Source of the DNA: Rhytidiadelphus loreus
Taxonomy: Eukaryota > Streptophyta > Bryopsida > Hypnales > Hylocomiaceae
NCBI GenBank assembly: GCA_947034895.1
Contig: OX344761.1
Coordinates: forward strand, 93,881,447 to 93,945,446
Reading direction: 5' to 3'
DNA: 64,000 nt
Part shown: in pieces, positions 12,251 to 22,961 of the stretch
Layout of the letters: each line of letters begins with the position of its first letter
How positions within the stretch are numbered: position 1 is the stretch's first letter
Made by a program: the position numbers and the translations under genes
Notes under the pieces: generated by a model
Database searches by the model: none
What the model saw: only the letters and a program-made list of their open reading frames with translations
Told to the model about the DNA's origin: nothing

Positions 12251-14494
12251 TCAGTCGATGTTCATTGGACTGTTTGCAGTGCCACTAGGTCCAGCCTCGT
12301 CGTTGTGTGCGCCGCGTTGCATTGGAAAATCTTCGTTGGAGCCTAGTTGAAGTCTATGAACCGCAGACCGAGTTCTCCTCGCTGGTCCGTCTTCTTCTAG
12401 ACTGGCCCTCATGATTTGTGATTGCTTGAGACTCTCCAGAGCTCGGCGTGTATCCGGGCTATGTTGTTCAAGCAAAAAATCCAGCCCTTCGTTTCTGAAA
12501 GTTTCCCTCTACTCAGATTCCGATAATTGAGCAAGCTCCGCGGGGTCGGGCATGTCAGAGTCCTCCCCAATACGAATTCTATTGTCATCGGTGACTCGAA
12601 CTCCATCAACGCCCCATAACCATCGCCGAGGATGAGGTCCAAATTGAAACTTGAGTCCAACCTCGTCCCAATATCCATTGAAGCATTGAAAGAAAAAATT
12701 CCGCTGTCCTTGGCTATGCTTGTCTTTCATCGGAATCAAATGGTGGCAGACTTGGACAATTTGATCGGGGTCAGTCTCCCAACCACATTCAGCAGCGACT
12801 TGTGTCTTGTCCAACGATGTCATTTGTAATTTCCAACTCCACACCAAGTCTGTTCCCCACATTCTACGGTGATCTGGGGCATTCGTGGCATTGTATTCCC
12901 AATGTGGTGGCATGTATGGGACCAAGCCAAACAACTCGTACAAGCGCTCGTGGAAGGGAGCCTTGCACATTGCGCACCGACGACGAACAATCATGAAACT
13001 GATGAGGCAAAATGGATGGTATACACGGTTGCACGTGCCCAACTGCATTCCACCTTCAGGGCCAAATGGATTCATACAAATGGGACATGTGGTCCCGTCG
13101 TGCACAAAACTTGAAAGATTTGGCCACTCCAACAACGGGTTGCCTTTGTAGTCGACCTTCGACCCAAGTTGGTTTTTGAAATCCCAATTGTGTTTGGACC
13201 AATCAATGATTGTTTTTCCACCATCAAGCTCAATGATTGCCATGTTGGGACTGAAAAGATCATCTACAAGGGCCCATGAAGTCAAGCCAAACACCCTTTC
13301 TTGATTGTGCTCACTATAGTAGTGGTCCAATTTCTTGAACTCTGCTACCAGTTGTCGTGTCTTGTCAACGGTGAACACGCATGCCAACTTCCACTGGTAG
13401 TACTGCTCCACCAAGGCATGCAAACGATTTTGTAATGTTTGATTTTCGCCTCGCAAGTTGTTGAGCTCAAGGTTGTTGTCCATACCCATGCCCCGAACTT
13501 CAGTCTGTATTGGTACGTTGCCGGTGGCAATTACTTCGGGAAAGGCCAATGAATCTTCTTGTGTAGACATGGCAGCATCACCTGGAGCATTTTGAAACGG
13601 AATTTGAGAATCCCGAGGAGGTCCTTGTGCATGTCCTCGTGGATCTTGACCTTCGTTCATCATTTGTGCTGCTTGTAGAGCTTGCCGAAGCTCCTCTATG
13701 TCACGTGCTTGTTGAGCAATTACTCTGTCTTTGAGCGTGATGTCTTCTCGTAACTTGCCCACATCTTCATATAGAGAATGTAGTTCATCACCTCGGTCTT
13801 GTAACTGCACCCTCAAGCTTTGTATGGTGTCTGCAGCAGCCATGACATCAACAACTCCAAGAGTTGGTTCATCAGGTGCTTGGAATTGCGCCTGAGCAAC
13901 TCCAAGTACTGGTTCAACGGGGCCCTGGACCTCTACACGAATATTTGGTTCTGGAAGTTGTTCACGAGGTGCACGTTGCGCCCTTCTCCTTTGTGCACGT
14001 TGTTGTCCTCTAGGGGTTAATTCCACCACAACATGAGATCCATCAGAGTCATCGTCAGTAGTAGAATCCGCCGTCTCGTATGTGTCAGGTGGCTCAATAC
14101 GTATGATGACCCTGCCCATCCCTCCTTCGGGATATCTCATAACCCCCCTTGGAATCATTCCATTTGCTGGTGTTGGTATCTTGATACCATCTGCTGTGGT
14201 TGGCGTGCCCTTCAAAGTGGACCAATCCACTCGCTTGTTCAATCTCACCTCCGCATGTACACCTCGTGCAATGAAAAGGTGAATTTCATTCCTTTTCACA
14301 GTGGGTTTTTCGTATAACACTTGGTATATTTCGATGCATCTTTATTTAAAGGCCTCATCGATGCAGTGTTTCAAATTCGCTTTATGAAATCGGCAGTGGT
14401 AGTTGTGTCGCTCTTCAGGGAAGGCCTTGTCAATGTGGCACCATTCTATGTAAGTGATGCAAGTTTCGAAACTCCACGGTTCTGGCACGTCATT
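12251..14494 (-). pseudogene. Coiled-coil/RING-like protein with the shared N-terminal domain, copy 2 (hAT cargo)
   Basis: One minus-strand frame runs from at least 14,494 to 12,251, interrupted by TAA at 14,342-14,344 and TAG at 12,509-12,511. It starts with the family domain seen at 1-451 and 31.8 kb (WCHIDKAF, RCIEIYQVLYE, NKRVDWSTLKG). An acidic, disordered stretch follows, then a heptad-rich coiled coil (about IQSLRVQLQDRGDELHSLYE onward), and a zinc-finger-like module CPIC-x14-C-x4-H-x2-C-x11-CAMC. That module has seven of the eight ligands of a RING, so it may be a variant. A low-complexity tail of about 75 residues follows the TAG. RING proteins usually act as ubiquitin ligases; here that is only an inference from the finger. 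The true start is not visible: TAG codons lie in the same frame just above 14,494. Confidence 0.75.
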
Positions 14495-15022
14495 CTAGCC
14501 CTAAATGCCAGTTTTTCGGGGTTTCGAAGTACATGTAACCTCTTCCGATGTTTGTTACCCTGCCTTAGTCGAGTCCTGTCTTGTTCAGCTTTGTTGGTTC
14601 TTGGTGGTGTCGCCATCGTGAATTTTTTTGGCAAAAAACTGTATACTGTAAAGGGCCCTGCACAACGCCAACGACCAGCTCAATGAAGAGGTGGAGGATT
14701 TGGAATACACAGGGCGGGGACGTCTGGGGCCAGGGCGGGGACGTTTTCGAACCAGGGCGGGGACGGCTCGGGCCAGGGCGGGGACGTGTCGGGTGGGGCG
14801 GGGACGTGTCGGGCCAGGGCGGGGACGTGGGAGGGGCGGGGACTATAAATCCCATGTGCTCCCTCATTTTTCCTTTGCCAAGTCCACGCCCTACGCCTCA
14901 CACCTTTGTTTGCGCAAGCGACCCTTGGAAGTGAGTTTGGTGGGTGATTGGGCTTGGCCCACATATAGCACCCGGTTTTTTTTATTTTCTCCGAAACTTT
15001 GGTGGTTCCGAAATATTGTACA
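14495..15022. promoter_or_regulatory. Divergent intergenic region with G+C-rich minisatellite
   Basis: This lies between the minus-strand RING-like gene and the plus-strand kinase. Bases 14,705-14,845 hold about seven to nine units of the type ccagggcggggacgt. The position, shared between two diverging genes, mirrors the array between the kinase start at 25,896 and the spliced gene at 28.55 kb. It may act as a bidirectional promoter, but no TATA box or start site is proven. Confidence 0.5.
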
Positions 15023-16603
15023 ATGGCAGGATAAGGGAGTGGGTGATCGGGTCACCGCTTGGTGTTTGAAGACTTGGATGCGATTTTTGAGGTGGTGCTT
15101 CTAGCCACGAATGTGTCAGGGGCTTCAGGGTCATCCAATCCTTCATCATCCAGCAGGTCGAAGCGTAAAAACCAACCCAATCCTGACATGCCCCCTCACG
15201 AATATGTGCTCGAGGCTAGAGCAATAGCGGTCAATTTTTACACGCGACGAAGTGTGGGAATGATGTGCAGAGAATACGTGAATTTCAACGAAGAAGGGTA
15301 CCACAAGTTGAATGCTGAAGTGCGGCGAGAGTTGGAGACCAAATTTAGAGCATCCGAACAATTCAACAACTATCAAGATTATTGGTTGCACTCTGAGTGG
15401 TTGGATAAACAAGTGTTGCAGTTGACCACCAATATTGTGGCGAATTGGTGTTATCACACGAAGAAGAAAGATGATGGTAGTGATTGGGACACGCATGACA
15501 AGGAATTTGGTTCAAGATTGTACCAAATTCAGAAGTTCTCTCAATAATTTTCTTCCTCGCGTAGAAAGAAACAAGCATCATGGAAAGCGACGCTTGAAGA
15601 CCAAATACGAGTTCATTGTGTGAGCGGAACATTCAAGTGGTTGGAAAGTTGCGTGAAAGTGAATCCCATGCCGAATCAAACTATGATTGGATCATATGGG
15701 ACTGTGAGGAAGGTGGTGCTCACGAGACTACAAAGCATTCCCAGTTGGATTTGCTTCGCTGGGAAGATTTTGAAGACCTCGAATGAGAAGGAGAAGCGCC
15801 AAGCTATTGTAAGTGAGGCGGGGGGGTGTCCAGTGATACATCCTGGTATCGTAAGACTTGCGTACATCCATCCAAAAACAATGGAAGGCTATACGCTATG
15901 GTGGAATGGAGGGTCTTTGATTTCTTTCTTGGCCAAGTACAACTCAAAAGTGAGTGAATCGTTGGATGTGGATGACATCACGAGACAACATGATGCAGGG
16001 TTGACGCAGGAAGAACTCGGTTGGGTTGCAACTTATCGCCGAAACCGCGTGAATTTGGCTTTATCATTGCTTGTCATAGTGGGAAAATGCCATGAAGCAA
16101 AATATTTACACAATGACATTACTCCATTCAACGTTTTGCTCCATTTTGATGAATGGAAAGAAAACACAATGTACATTGGGATTTGCGATTGGGGGCTTTC
16201 TGGTCGAGTTGTAGAGAAGGAGCCATCAAGGTATGGTTATCGAACCATGGAGGAGCTCCAACGGGAGAAAAAACAATGAAAACATGCAGTCCCTGAGTTG
16301 TTCTACATGTATGGAGAGAAGGGGTCAGAGACCTCACTTGAAGTCATGCAGAAAAAACACTTCTACTCCATGGCTGCTGATGCATATGCAACTGGATGGA
16401 TAGCATATCAAATTTGGAAAGAAGAGTGGGATCCAAAGTATTTTACGACCAAAAACCCAGAGCAGTATCAGCATTTGAGGATTCAACTACCGAGCCTCCA
16501 GAAAATAGATGTAGGCGAGAGGGCATCTGTGTCTGATGTTCTAGACACTTTGAGGAAGGCACCTCACTGTTGGACTATGCCCGACTGTTGTTATCGGACA
16601 TAA
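15023..16603 (+). pseudogene. Kinase-like gene carried inside the hAT element (in-frame stops)
   Basis: A single frame from ATG at 15,023 to TAA at 16,601 is open except for stops at 15,032 (TAA), 15,044 (TGA), 15,545 (TAA) and 16,277 (TGA). It is a paralogue of the kinase disrupted by the element. Matching motifs include LDAIFEVVLLATN against LDDPIFFEVLIAVN, SIPSWICFAGK against TIPSYIAFAGK, YTLWWNGGSL against YTLWWNGGHL, LHNDITPFNVLLH against LHNDLSPMNIMLH, IGICDWG against IGICDFG, and PELFYMYG against PELFYTYG. FAGK holds the likely ATP lysine. HRD is replaced by HND, and in this copy DFG is DWG, so activity is doubtful. The first stops may mean that translation begins lower. If made, it would be a soluble kinase or pseudokinase; no partner is known. 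Confidence 0.82.
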
Positions 16604-17629
16604 TATATTGTTTTTACTTTTTGAGCTCTAGTATGTGATAGTTTTATAGGCAGACCACACATTTTTGGTTAGAAGAGCATCAAGCATGTGTATTTCATGG
16701 TTGCTACACATTTCATACATAAAGATACGGACATATGGTGAAAATCTTGTAATATGCAATTTGGTCTTTCTTCCATCAAGACAGTTGTATGACTTCTGTG
16801 AATTTGTGAATGTGTAGTAAACAAAGTAGCAAACAACTAATTAGATTTGAAATTGATTTTTTAGAGTTTGATATACAGAAAAAGGCAAAAAGCTTAGAAT
16901 CATTCGGTTTTGATCAATGAGTAAAAAATTATGAGGATTATGAGGATTTTCTGTTTGCGGGCAATTTTGGATTTCTTGCTCTAAAATAAACTTTGACATC
17001 CTTTATCTTATCCAATTTTCAATATTTTTGGACAAAAATAAAATTATAGGATGTACATACATTATTACAACATTTCGACCATTGGAATTGTAAATTTTCA
17101 ATTCCATATTTAAATTGTAAATAATTTAGTATTTTTAATCATTCTCTAGTACTACCTACTTACTATTTTTAAAATTTTTTCCTATATGTTGTACTATTCC
17201 AAATGATCTGAAATTTTTCAAGCATGTGGCCAACTTGTCTAGGAAAACAAATCCAAAGAAGCACCACCATTTAGGTCATTTTTTCATAGAAATGTGAGCT
17301 TGTGAAGTGCAGCTGCCCTGCTTTTCGTAGGGTCAAAAAAATGATTTTAGTTAATTTGAAATTTTGAATGCTTATATCTTGCAATCCACCCGGTGGAAAT
17401 GTCTGAAATTTTTACCACAAGTTTTTGATACTATATAATACAACATCCTACGGTTAGATATGTCAAAAAAAGTTTTTTATCAAAATTTTGGTAGTTGTAC
17501 TAGAAATGACAGTTTTAGAGAGTTTTTGGTGAAAACATAGTGACGGTCTTTTAAGGATTAAAAAAAGTCAACTTTAGTGTTGACCACATCGGACGGGCGA
17601 GACCTCTATCGGACGGGCGAACCGGACGT
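16604..17629. other. hAT right subterminal DNA
   Basis: AT-rich, with no gene. It contains the 17,330-17,540 segment that resembles 11,330-11,540, then cggacgggcga words from 17,590 to the right inverted end. Confidence 0.5.
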
Positions 17630-17650
17630 CCGTCCGGTATGACAACCCTG
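17630..17650 (-). repeat. hAT right terminal inverted repeat
   Basis: Perfect reverse complement of 3,333-3,353, ending ATGACAACCCTG at the insertion boundary. Confidence 0.93.
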
Positions 17651-17658
17651 AATGCAAC
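17651..17658. repeat. 8 bp target-site duplication, right copy
   Basis: AATGCAAC, identical to 3,325-3,332. It is also part of the kinase coding sequence (codons for M-L-H in NIMLH). Confidence 0.95.
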
Positions 17659-18259
17659 ATGATATTCATGGGAGACAAGTCATTGTGTAGCACGCGGCAC
17701 TTGTGCATGAGATTTGTCACATATACTAAAGCCCATGCCAACTTTGCCTTGTGCCTTCGGAAGAGACCAAGTTCTTTTTGTTTCTCTTTAGGAAGTCTTG
17801 TGGATTTTTGCATTTCATGCTAGTCAATGGTTGGTGATACAGAACGATCTAAATGCCTCAACTCATTCAAATGGCCCCCATTCCACCACAAAGTGTACGC
17901 TTCATTCGTGCGAGAATGAATGGCAAAAAACTTAATGATGCCAGGGTGGTTTAAGGGACATGCAAGGGCCTCCATGGATCGTTGCACTCTCCCCTTGCGC
18001 GGGTTTATTGCCTTGGATACTTTCCCAGCAAAAGCGATGTAGCTTGGAATTGTATCCATTCCTTCAATGCGTACCTTACGCACTTTTGCATACCCCCCTT
18101 CACGTTCAAAAGCACTAAGGGGCACCACTTTCGCCGTATCGGGGATCCACGTGATACACAATCCACCATCTCGTGCAAATGCTGCCTGCACCGCTGCATT
18201 TTTCCACTTAAAACCCCTTGCCGAGCCTCTTGCCAATTTCTTCACTGCGTTGGACCATT

Positions 18260-18263
18260 GTCA
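18260..18263. repeat. Possible 4 bp target duplication of the 7.1 kb insertion
   Basis: gtca occurs here and at 25,368-25,371. Joining the kinase with a single gtca keeps the frame. Four bases alone are weak evidence; the frame match gives it weight. Confidence 0.55.
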
Positions 18264-20218
18264 TAGCACAGGAAACTCGAAATGCTTCTTTAAGACCGGA
18301 AAAGGCCCTAAAGTGACTCGTTTATCGTTCCCACAGAGATTTGTCACTGATTCTAAATAACCAGAAATACGGACAAGGATTACCACAACGACCCCAAGCA
18401 AAACCTACTCAAATCCAGTAGGGAAACTAAACTAAACTATCCGGATCACCTCTAGATCTGAATCTAAGCTATTCCCTAACCCCTTGCTCTCTACAGTCTA
18501 TCTACACTGAGGACCGAAACTAGAAACTAGGTAGCTAACTCAGTCTCCGGATTTCCTGTCAACATAACCGGATTTGAGTTTAACCTCTGGACTAAGAGGG
18601 ATCTGAGTATTGTGCTTAAGGAAGGAAGCTGATTACCTACCCTCTGCGTTTTATAGTGTCAAGAGTGCCACTTTCAAATAAACTAACAACAACACACACA
18701 TATACTTACTTAACCGACTTTCCTTCACAGCTAATCTGGAAGATTCCGGATCAGCAGGTCACGCAAGAAAACTCAGCTAAACAACCTAACAAATACTACA
18801 ACGACGACCTATTGGATTAGTCTAAGATCCGGGTAGAATCCGAGACAGACGAAATGGAAGAATATCGCATCTCCTTTAGTTTCCGGTTAAACGAAGAACC
18901 TATCAACCATTTAAGCTTAGAGAGTTCCGGTTATTCGACGGTTGCAACTCTTAGCCTACTAGGACCGTATTCAACTAATGGAATCTGAACCGATCACGCC
19001 ATGTGGGATCAGGAAAACGCCATCTCACACAGACTTACTTAAACTCCAGAATCCGGATAAACCCAACATCCGGGCGCACTTCCCCTCTACCCATTCCTGC
19101 AATCCAAATGAACATACTGTCGTACGCGTAATACTACAGTAAGCGCTCTTAACCACAACAACGTGGCAAGATGACACGGAATATCGTCCCAGGGAACCCC
19201 AGAGGGTGTTCTAAATTCCTTATTTATCCGGTTAATGTGATTACTTGAAAATATCACTCCCCACCCGGATTCTATTACTTCCCGGACTCTCTACCGGATC
19301 CGGATTATCACAAACACCAGATCCGTAACTTAACACAAGGTTTTCGATACCTCTGTTTTACCTTCAGAGGGTCCTCACTGACTTTTCCGGAGGGGTAAGG
19401 ACAACACCATTCCTTGTATCTTACTAACTCTAACTTCCTAATGACACGTACCCAAAGATCTTTCCGTCACAAACAAGGAACAGACTGGCTGACCCTTACA
19501 ACTTCGGATTTCTCCAGAAGCAAGTCACTCAGAATACAACCCGACTCCCCTTGCTACAACGACAAATACAAGACTTACTCGGAAACTGAGACGGGGTCCG
19601 GTACTAGCACTCCAACTTGTGTTTTGCAGACAGACGGAACTTTCCGGGTGAGCGGGGGTTTTCCACAGACGGTTGCTTATCTCCGCACGGAACCCTCCCT
19701 GGCCTTCCGGACTCGCACCCACACCACCAACGCCGGACTCCGCACAACTTCCTACACACGCTAGAACTGCTTCCTTGAACAACACACAGTTCACAGACCC
19801 GGGAAACCCTGAATCCGGACTCCTTTTTACCACCTCTCTACTCTTTAGCCACAACCTTCAAGCAAGCGCCCAAGAAACCTTCAAACTCCCAAGGAAAAGG
19901 AAACCAAGGACCCACAAAGAAAACTAAGGCAATGAGTAAAAAGACAATAAATATGCAAACATATATTTACTGCTCAAAATAAAGAATAGCAAGAAAAGGA
20001 ATGAGCGACCACAAGCGGTCCCTTCCTTTAAAAGAAAAACAACATGCCGTAAAACCCGCGGAAAGTGCCACTAAACACCATCCTAAACTGCCCTAAAAGT
20101 CCGGGTGGATAAGTTTAACTGAAACTTACCCCTGAAAATCCGGAATCTGGGTTCTGACTCAGACCCGGATCTCCTAGTCTAACAAAATGTAAACTGAAAG
20201 TACTACCAGTCTAACTAA
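18264..20218. other. Non-coding left part of the CCGGA-rich insertion
   Basis: Moderate G+C with many ccgga words. Short open frames on both strands (for example 19,414-19,764) show no family motif and are not supported as genes. It would be the 3' region of the first paralogue. Confidence 0.5.
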
Positions 20219-22114
20219 CTACTTTCCCTTCCTTTGTTTCTTCGAACTACTATCAAGCCCTAACTGCCCCCGAGTACTGGTCTTGCCTTGGGGTGTCCGG
20301 AGAGACGCCCGGGTGATGATAGAAGTTTTCCGGACTGGCGGACTGTCGGAATCCGTCTCATCCGTATGGACTAAGGACCGGTCCGCCTTTTCCAACGACT
20401 GCGGATCTTCCTCTACTTCTACCTCCTCCAAGATCTCAATCGGATCTGGTATAGGCATTGGTGCTGGTGGAGGTGACTCGATATCTGCAAACTGCTCCGG
20501 GTGTGTTCGCGCCGGATTCTGCACGAACTCGATCCGGGCGTCCAGACTACTCTGTACTGGCATATCTGTACCCAAAAGTCCAGGACTCTGGCCTCCAGCG
20601 TTGACAATATTCAGCAAAGACCCAAACTGACCTGTACGTTTGACGGGTGAGATGGGAGGTTGCGTTGACGGAGTTGCGATGACATCCGGAACTTCCGGAA
20701 ATCCACCGAAGTCGAGGGGCATTTTCGGATCCATGTTCGCCATCAGGGACCGGAACTCCTTCAACGATGCCTCTATTCTGCCCGACATCTCCACCATCAC
20801 CCGGACTATCTTCGTGTTGGTGAGGGCCGCGGACGTCTTTTGCATCTCGTCGTAAAGGGCCGCCTTATGGTAGAGGTCGCCCGGACTCACCATCCATTTC
20901 TGGAAGGTCTGGAATGCTTGGTGTGTCTTCTGCGTCGCCTCCTGAGAATGGAGCAGCTCCCCTTCCGTCCAAGTCAGCTTCCCCTTCAGCTCGTCCCGTT
21001 CCGTCTTCAGGTTCCGGATTTCCGTCCTCATCTCGTTCCACTCTGACTCGGCCGGTAACGCCTTGAGTGTGTCAACAAGGTTCTCTGGTTCGCAGTGTAC
21101 CACCTCTGCGGATCGGAGCACGATCTCCGTCAGTCGGTCGTGGTACATCTTCGCGGTCCGGATCCACTCTTCTCCACACTCGAAGAATCGCGGTCCTTTC
21201 CATTCCTTCGTATCTTGTGCGAGAAAGGGACCCGGAAATTTACCTCTGGCCGTCGGATCCGTAGACTTCCGTCTCCGACTTGCCGATGCTTGCTCCCGTT
21301 CCTCCTTCTCCTTCTGCGTCTCCTTTGGTTCCGGATCCGGCTTCTCTTCCTTGACTTCCGGTTTGTCTTCCTCATCCTCGTTCTCGGACTCCTGCGTCTC
21401 CGGTTCCTCGTCATCCGTGCAGTTGCATTGCAGTATGATCAATCCGGTCTCATAATCTGTCGCCTCGTCTTCCGTCAACAGTTCCCGGTGTTGGTACAAG
21501 TGGAGGAGATACGTGCTGAGCGGATTCGGCTTGTTCTTCGCCAAGTTCCCGGTGCAGCGCCCCACGATGCTCACCACGATCCGGCCCTAGTGAACGACCC
21601 GGTCCTGAAACGCTCCAAAAATCGTGTTGGCTATGGTTACCGTAACCCGGGAACTCTTGTCTGGATATAGGATCAGAAGCAGGAACCGGAGCAATCGCCT
21701 GTGCCTCTCGTCCCGGCAGTCCTTGATAGCGTAGCCTTCCTTCGCGTGTGGCGGATTCACAAACTTGTGCTGGTGGTATTGGTCCGTCCGGGCAGCGAAT
21801 CCGTTTCCGGTTCGCGGGAACCCGTACACCTCCGCCCACAATTCCTCCGTCCACTGTTCCGGATGCCCTCGTATAGTCTGATCATACTGATTCGGAGCAC
21901 CTACCGCCAACTCCCGGAGCACCTGGTCACTGAAGACGATCCAAGGCTTCTTCAACAAACCTGCACACCCCAAGACCTTCAAGTTGTCCTCTAACTGCTG
22001 CAGGTGGAGCGCATCCGTCGGGATCACCGGACTAATCTTCCGGACCGGTACTATATACCACGTACTAACCCCTGCCATCCGTCTCACCTCTGCCATCCGT
22101 CTCACCTCTGCCAT
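20219..22114 (-). pseudogene. Gag-like or unknown protein, copy A
   Basis: One frame of 632 codons, broken by a single TAG at 21,587-21,589. The N-terminus has three MAEVRR-type hexapeptide units from an 18 bp repeat. A globular domain follows with WTEELWAEVYGFPRTGNGFA, KFVNPPHAKEGY and NTIFGA, then an acidic K/E-rich linker, a coiled coil and an S/P-rich basic tail. Copy B at 24.8 kb has the same domain order with WTQAVWREVYGFTRGGEGPA, KFLNPPLPKDGY and NTIFGA, and has VDWG where this copy has VH-stop-G, so the lost residue was probably tryptophan. Function unknown. A capsid-like role is one possibility from the domain-plus-coil layout, but no CCHC knuckle is seen. Confidence 0.65.
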
Positions 22115-22961
22115 CCGTCTCACCTCTCCTATCCGTCGTAACCCTAACTCACCACACTTTCTCTCACTATCAGCCAGATGCGGAGCAACTGAAAGAGGGC
22201 GAGAAATGAGGAGGAACTGGGTTTATATAGAATTCTTGTGCCCAACGTTCTCTGCAATGGGAACGCAGGCTACGGAACGTCGTAACGTATCCCAAGTCTA
22301 CCGCCGCAAGCTACTGAATTTAATGACTGCGTTCCGGGTTCCTGTGTTCCGGCTGCTGAATCCGTCATCCCGAATGTCAAGTTCCGTCATGCTCCCGTAC
22401 TGGTTCCGGAACGAAGTCTAAACTAATTCTAAGTAATTATTTGTTTCCGCTAATCTATGCCTAAACTAATTTTTTTCAAATTTGACCTAGTTTAATGTCT
22501 CCTAGTCTATTAGGATCCGTACTTAGCTATTACGGATTCCGACACATACAATGACATATTATGCCATCCAAGTACGCTCACACACAAAAGGTGAATCAGG
22601 AAGCTCTGACTTGTATTGCACTATACTAGGAAAGCAAGATCTGAAAATGCACACCTAACAACTAAAAAAACTGAACCCTAAATAGTTTACAACCCAAGGG
22701 ACTTTTACCGCCCAAGGGAATCAAAAGTAAAACCCCAAGGGAATGACACGTGTCATTCTCCTTATATGCCTCCAAGTTGACTTCCTAACAGCCAACCCTT
22801 GTCACAAAAAACAGATCTCAGATCCTAAAAATCCGGATCCAGGCAATTTCAACAGAAATTCCCTACTCACCTAAAAAACTACTTGGAAACTACTTTTCCA
22901 CCAAAAACTTAGGTTTTCAACCGCCCACCTATTGTTCTACCTAACCCTAAAATCACTTCTT
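22115..22961. other. Spacer between the two paralogues
   Basis: No gene seen. It probably contains the promoter of copy A and the 3' end of copy B. It includes short near-direct repeats of cccaaggga near 22,690-22,740. Confidence 0.45.

Larger units (their letters stand above)
3333..17650. mobile_element. 14.3 kb hAT-superfamily transposon carrying extra genes
   Basis: The ends are perfect 21 bp inverted repeats beginning CAGGGTTGTCATACCGG (3,333-3,353 and 17,630-17,650), flanked by a perfect 8 bp duplication. CAGGG-type ends and 8 bp duplications are typical of hAT elements. Inside are a hAT transposase gene (minus), a coiled-coil/RING-like gene (minus), a kinase-like gene (plus), several tandem repeats and long AT-rich spacers. 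The word ggacgggcgaaccggac lies near both ends in the same orientation (about 3,378-3,394 and 17,611-17,627). At 14,318 bp it is far longer than usual hAT elements of 2-5 kb, and the extra length is cargo. Perfect ends and duplication suggest a fairly recent insertion, although its genes already carry stops. Confidence 0.93.
17651..18263 (-). pseudogene. Kinase-like gene, segment 2 (N-lobe to catalytic loop)
   Basis: This is the middle part of the kinase that begins at 25,896. It contains TIPSYIAFAGK (candidate ATP-binding lysine), HPGIIKF, YTLWWNGGHL and LHNDLSPMNIMLH, the catalytic-loop equivalent with HND in place of HRD. An in-frame TAG at 17,820-17,822 interrupts it between the hinge and the catalytic loop. 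A stop-free reading also needs a change at the left junction, where the joined frame reads TCG TGA CAA. The frame continues across both insertion junctions, which shows that these were exonic insertions and not introns. Confidence 0.85.

Noticed and set aside
14581..15104. P/G/R-rich frames on both strands at 14.6-15.1 kb
   Set aside because: Produced by the gggcggggacgt minisatellite.
20283..21670. Plus-strand frames rich in S and R over the paralogue copy A
   Set aside because: Shadow of the minus-strand gene; the minus frame aligns with copy B.
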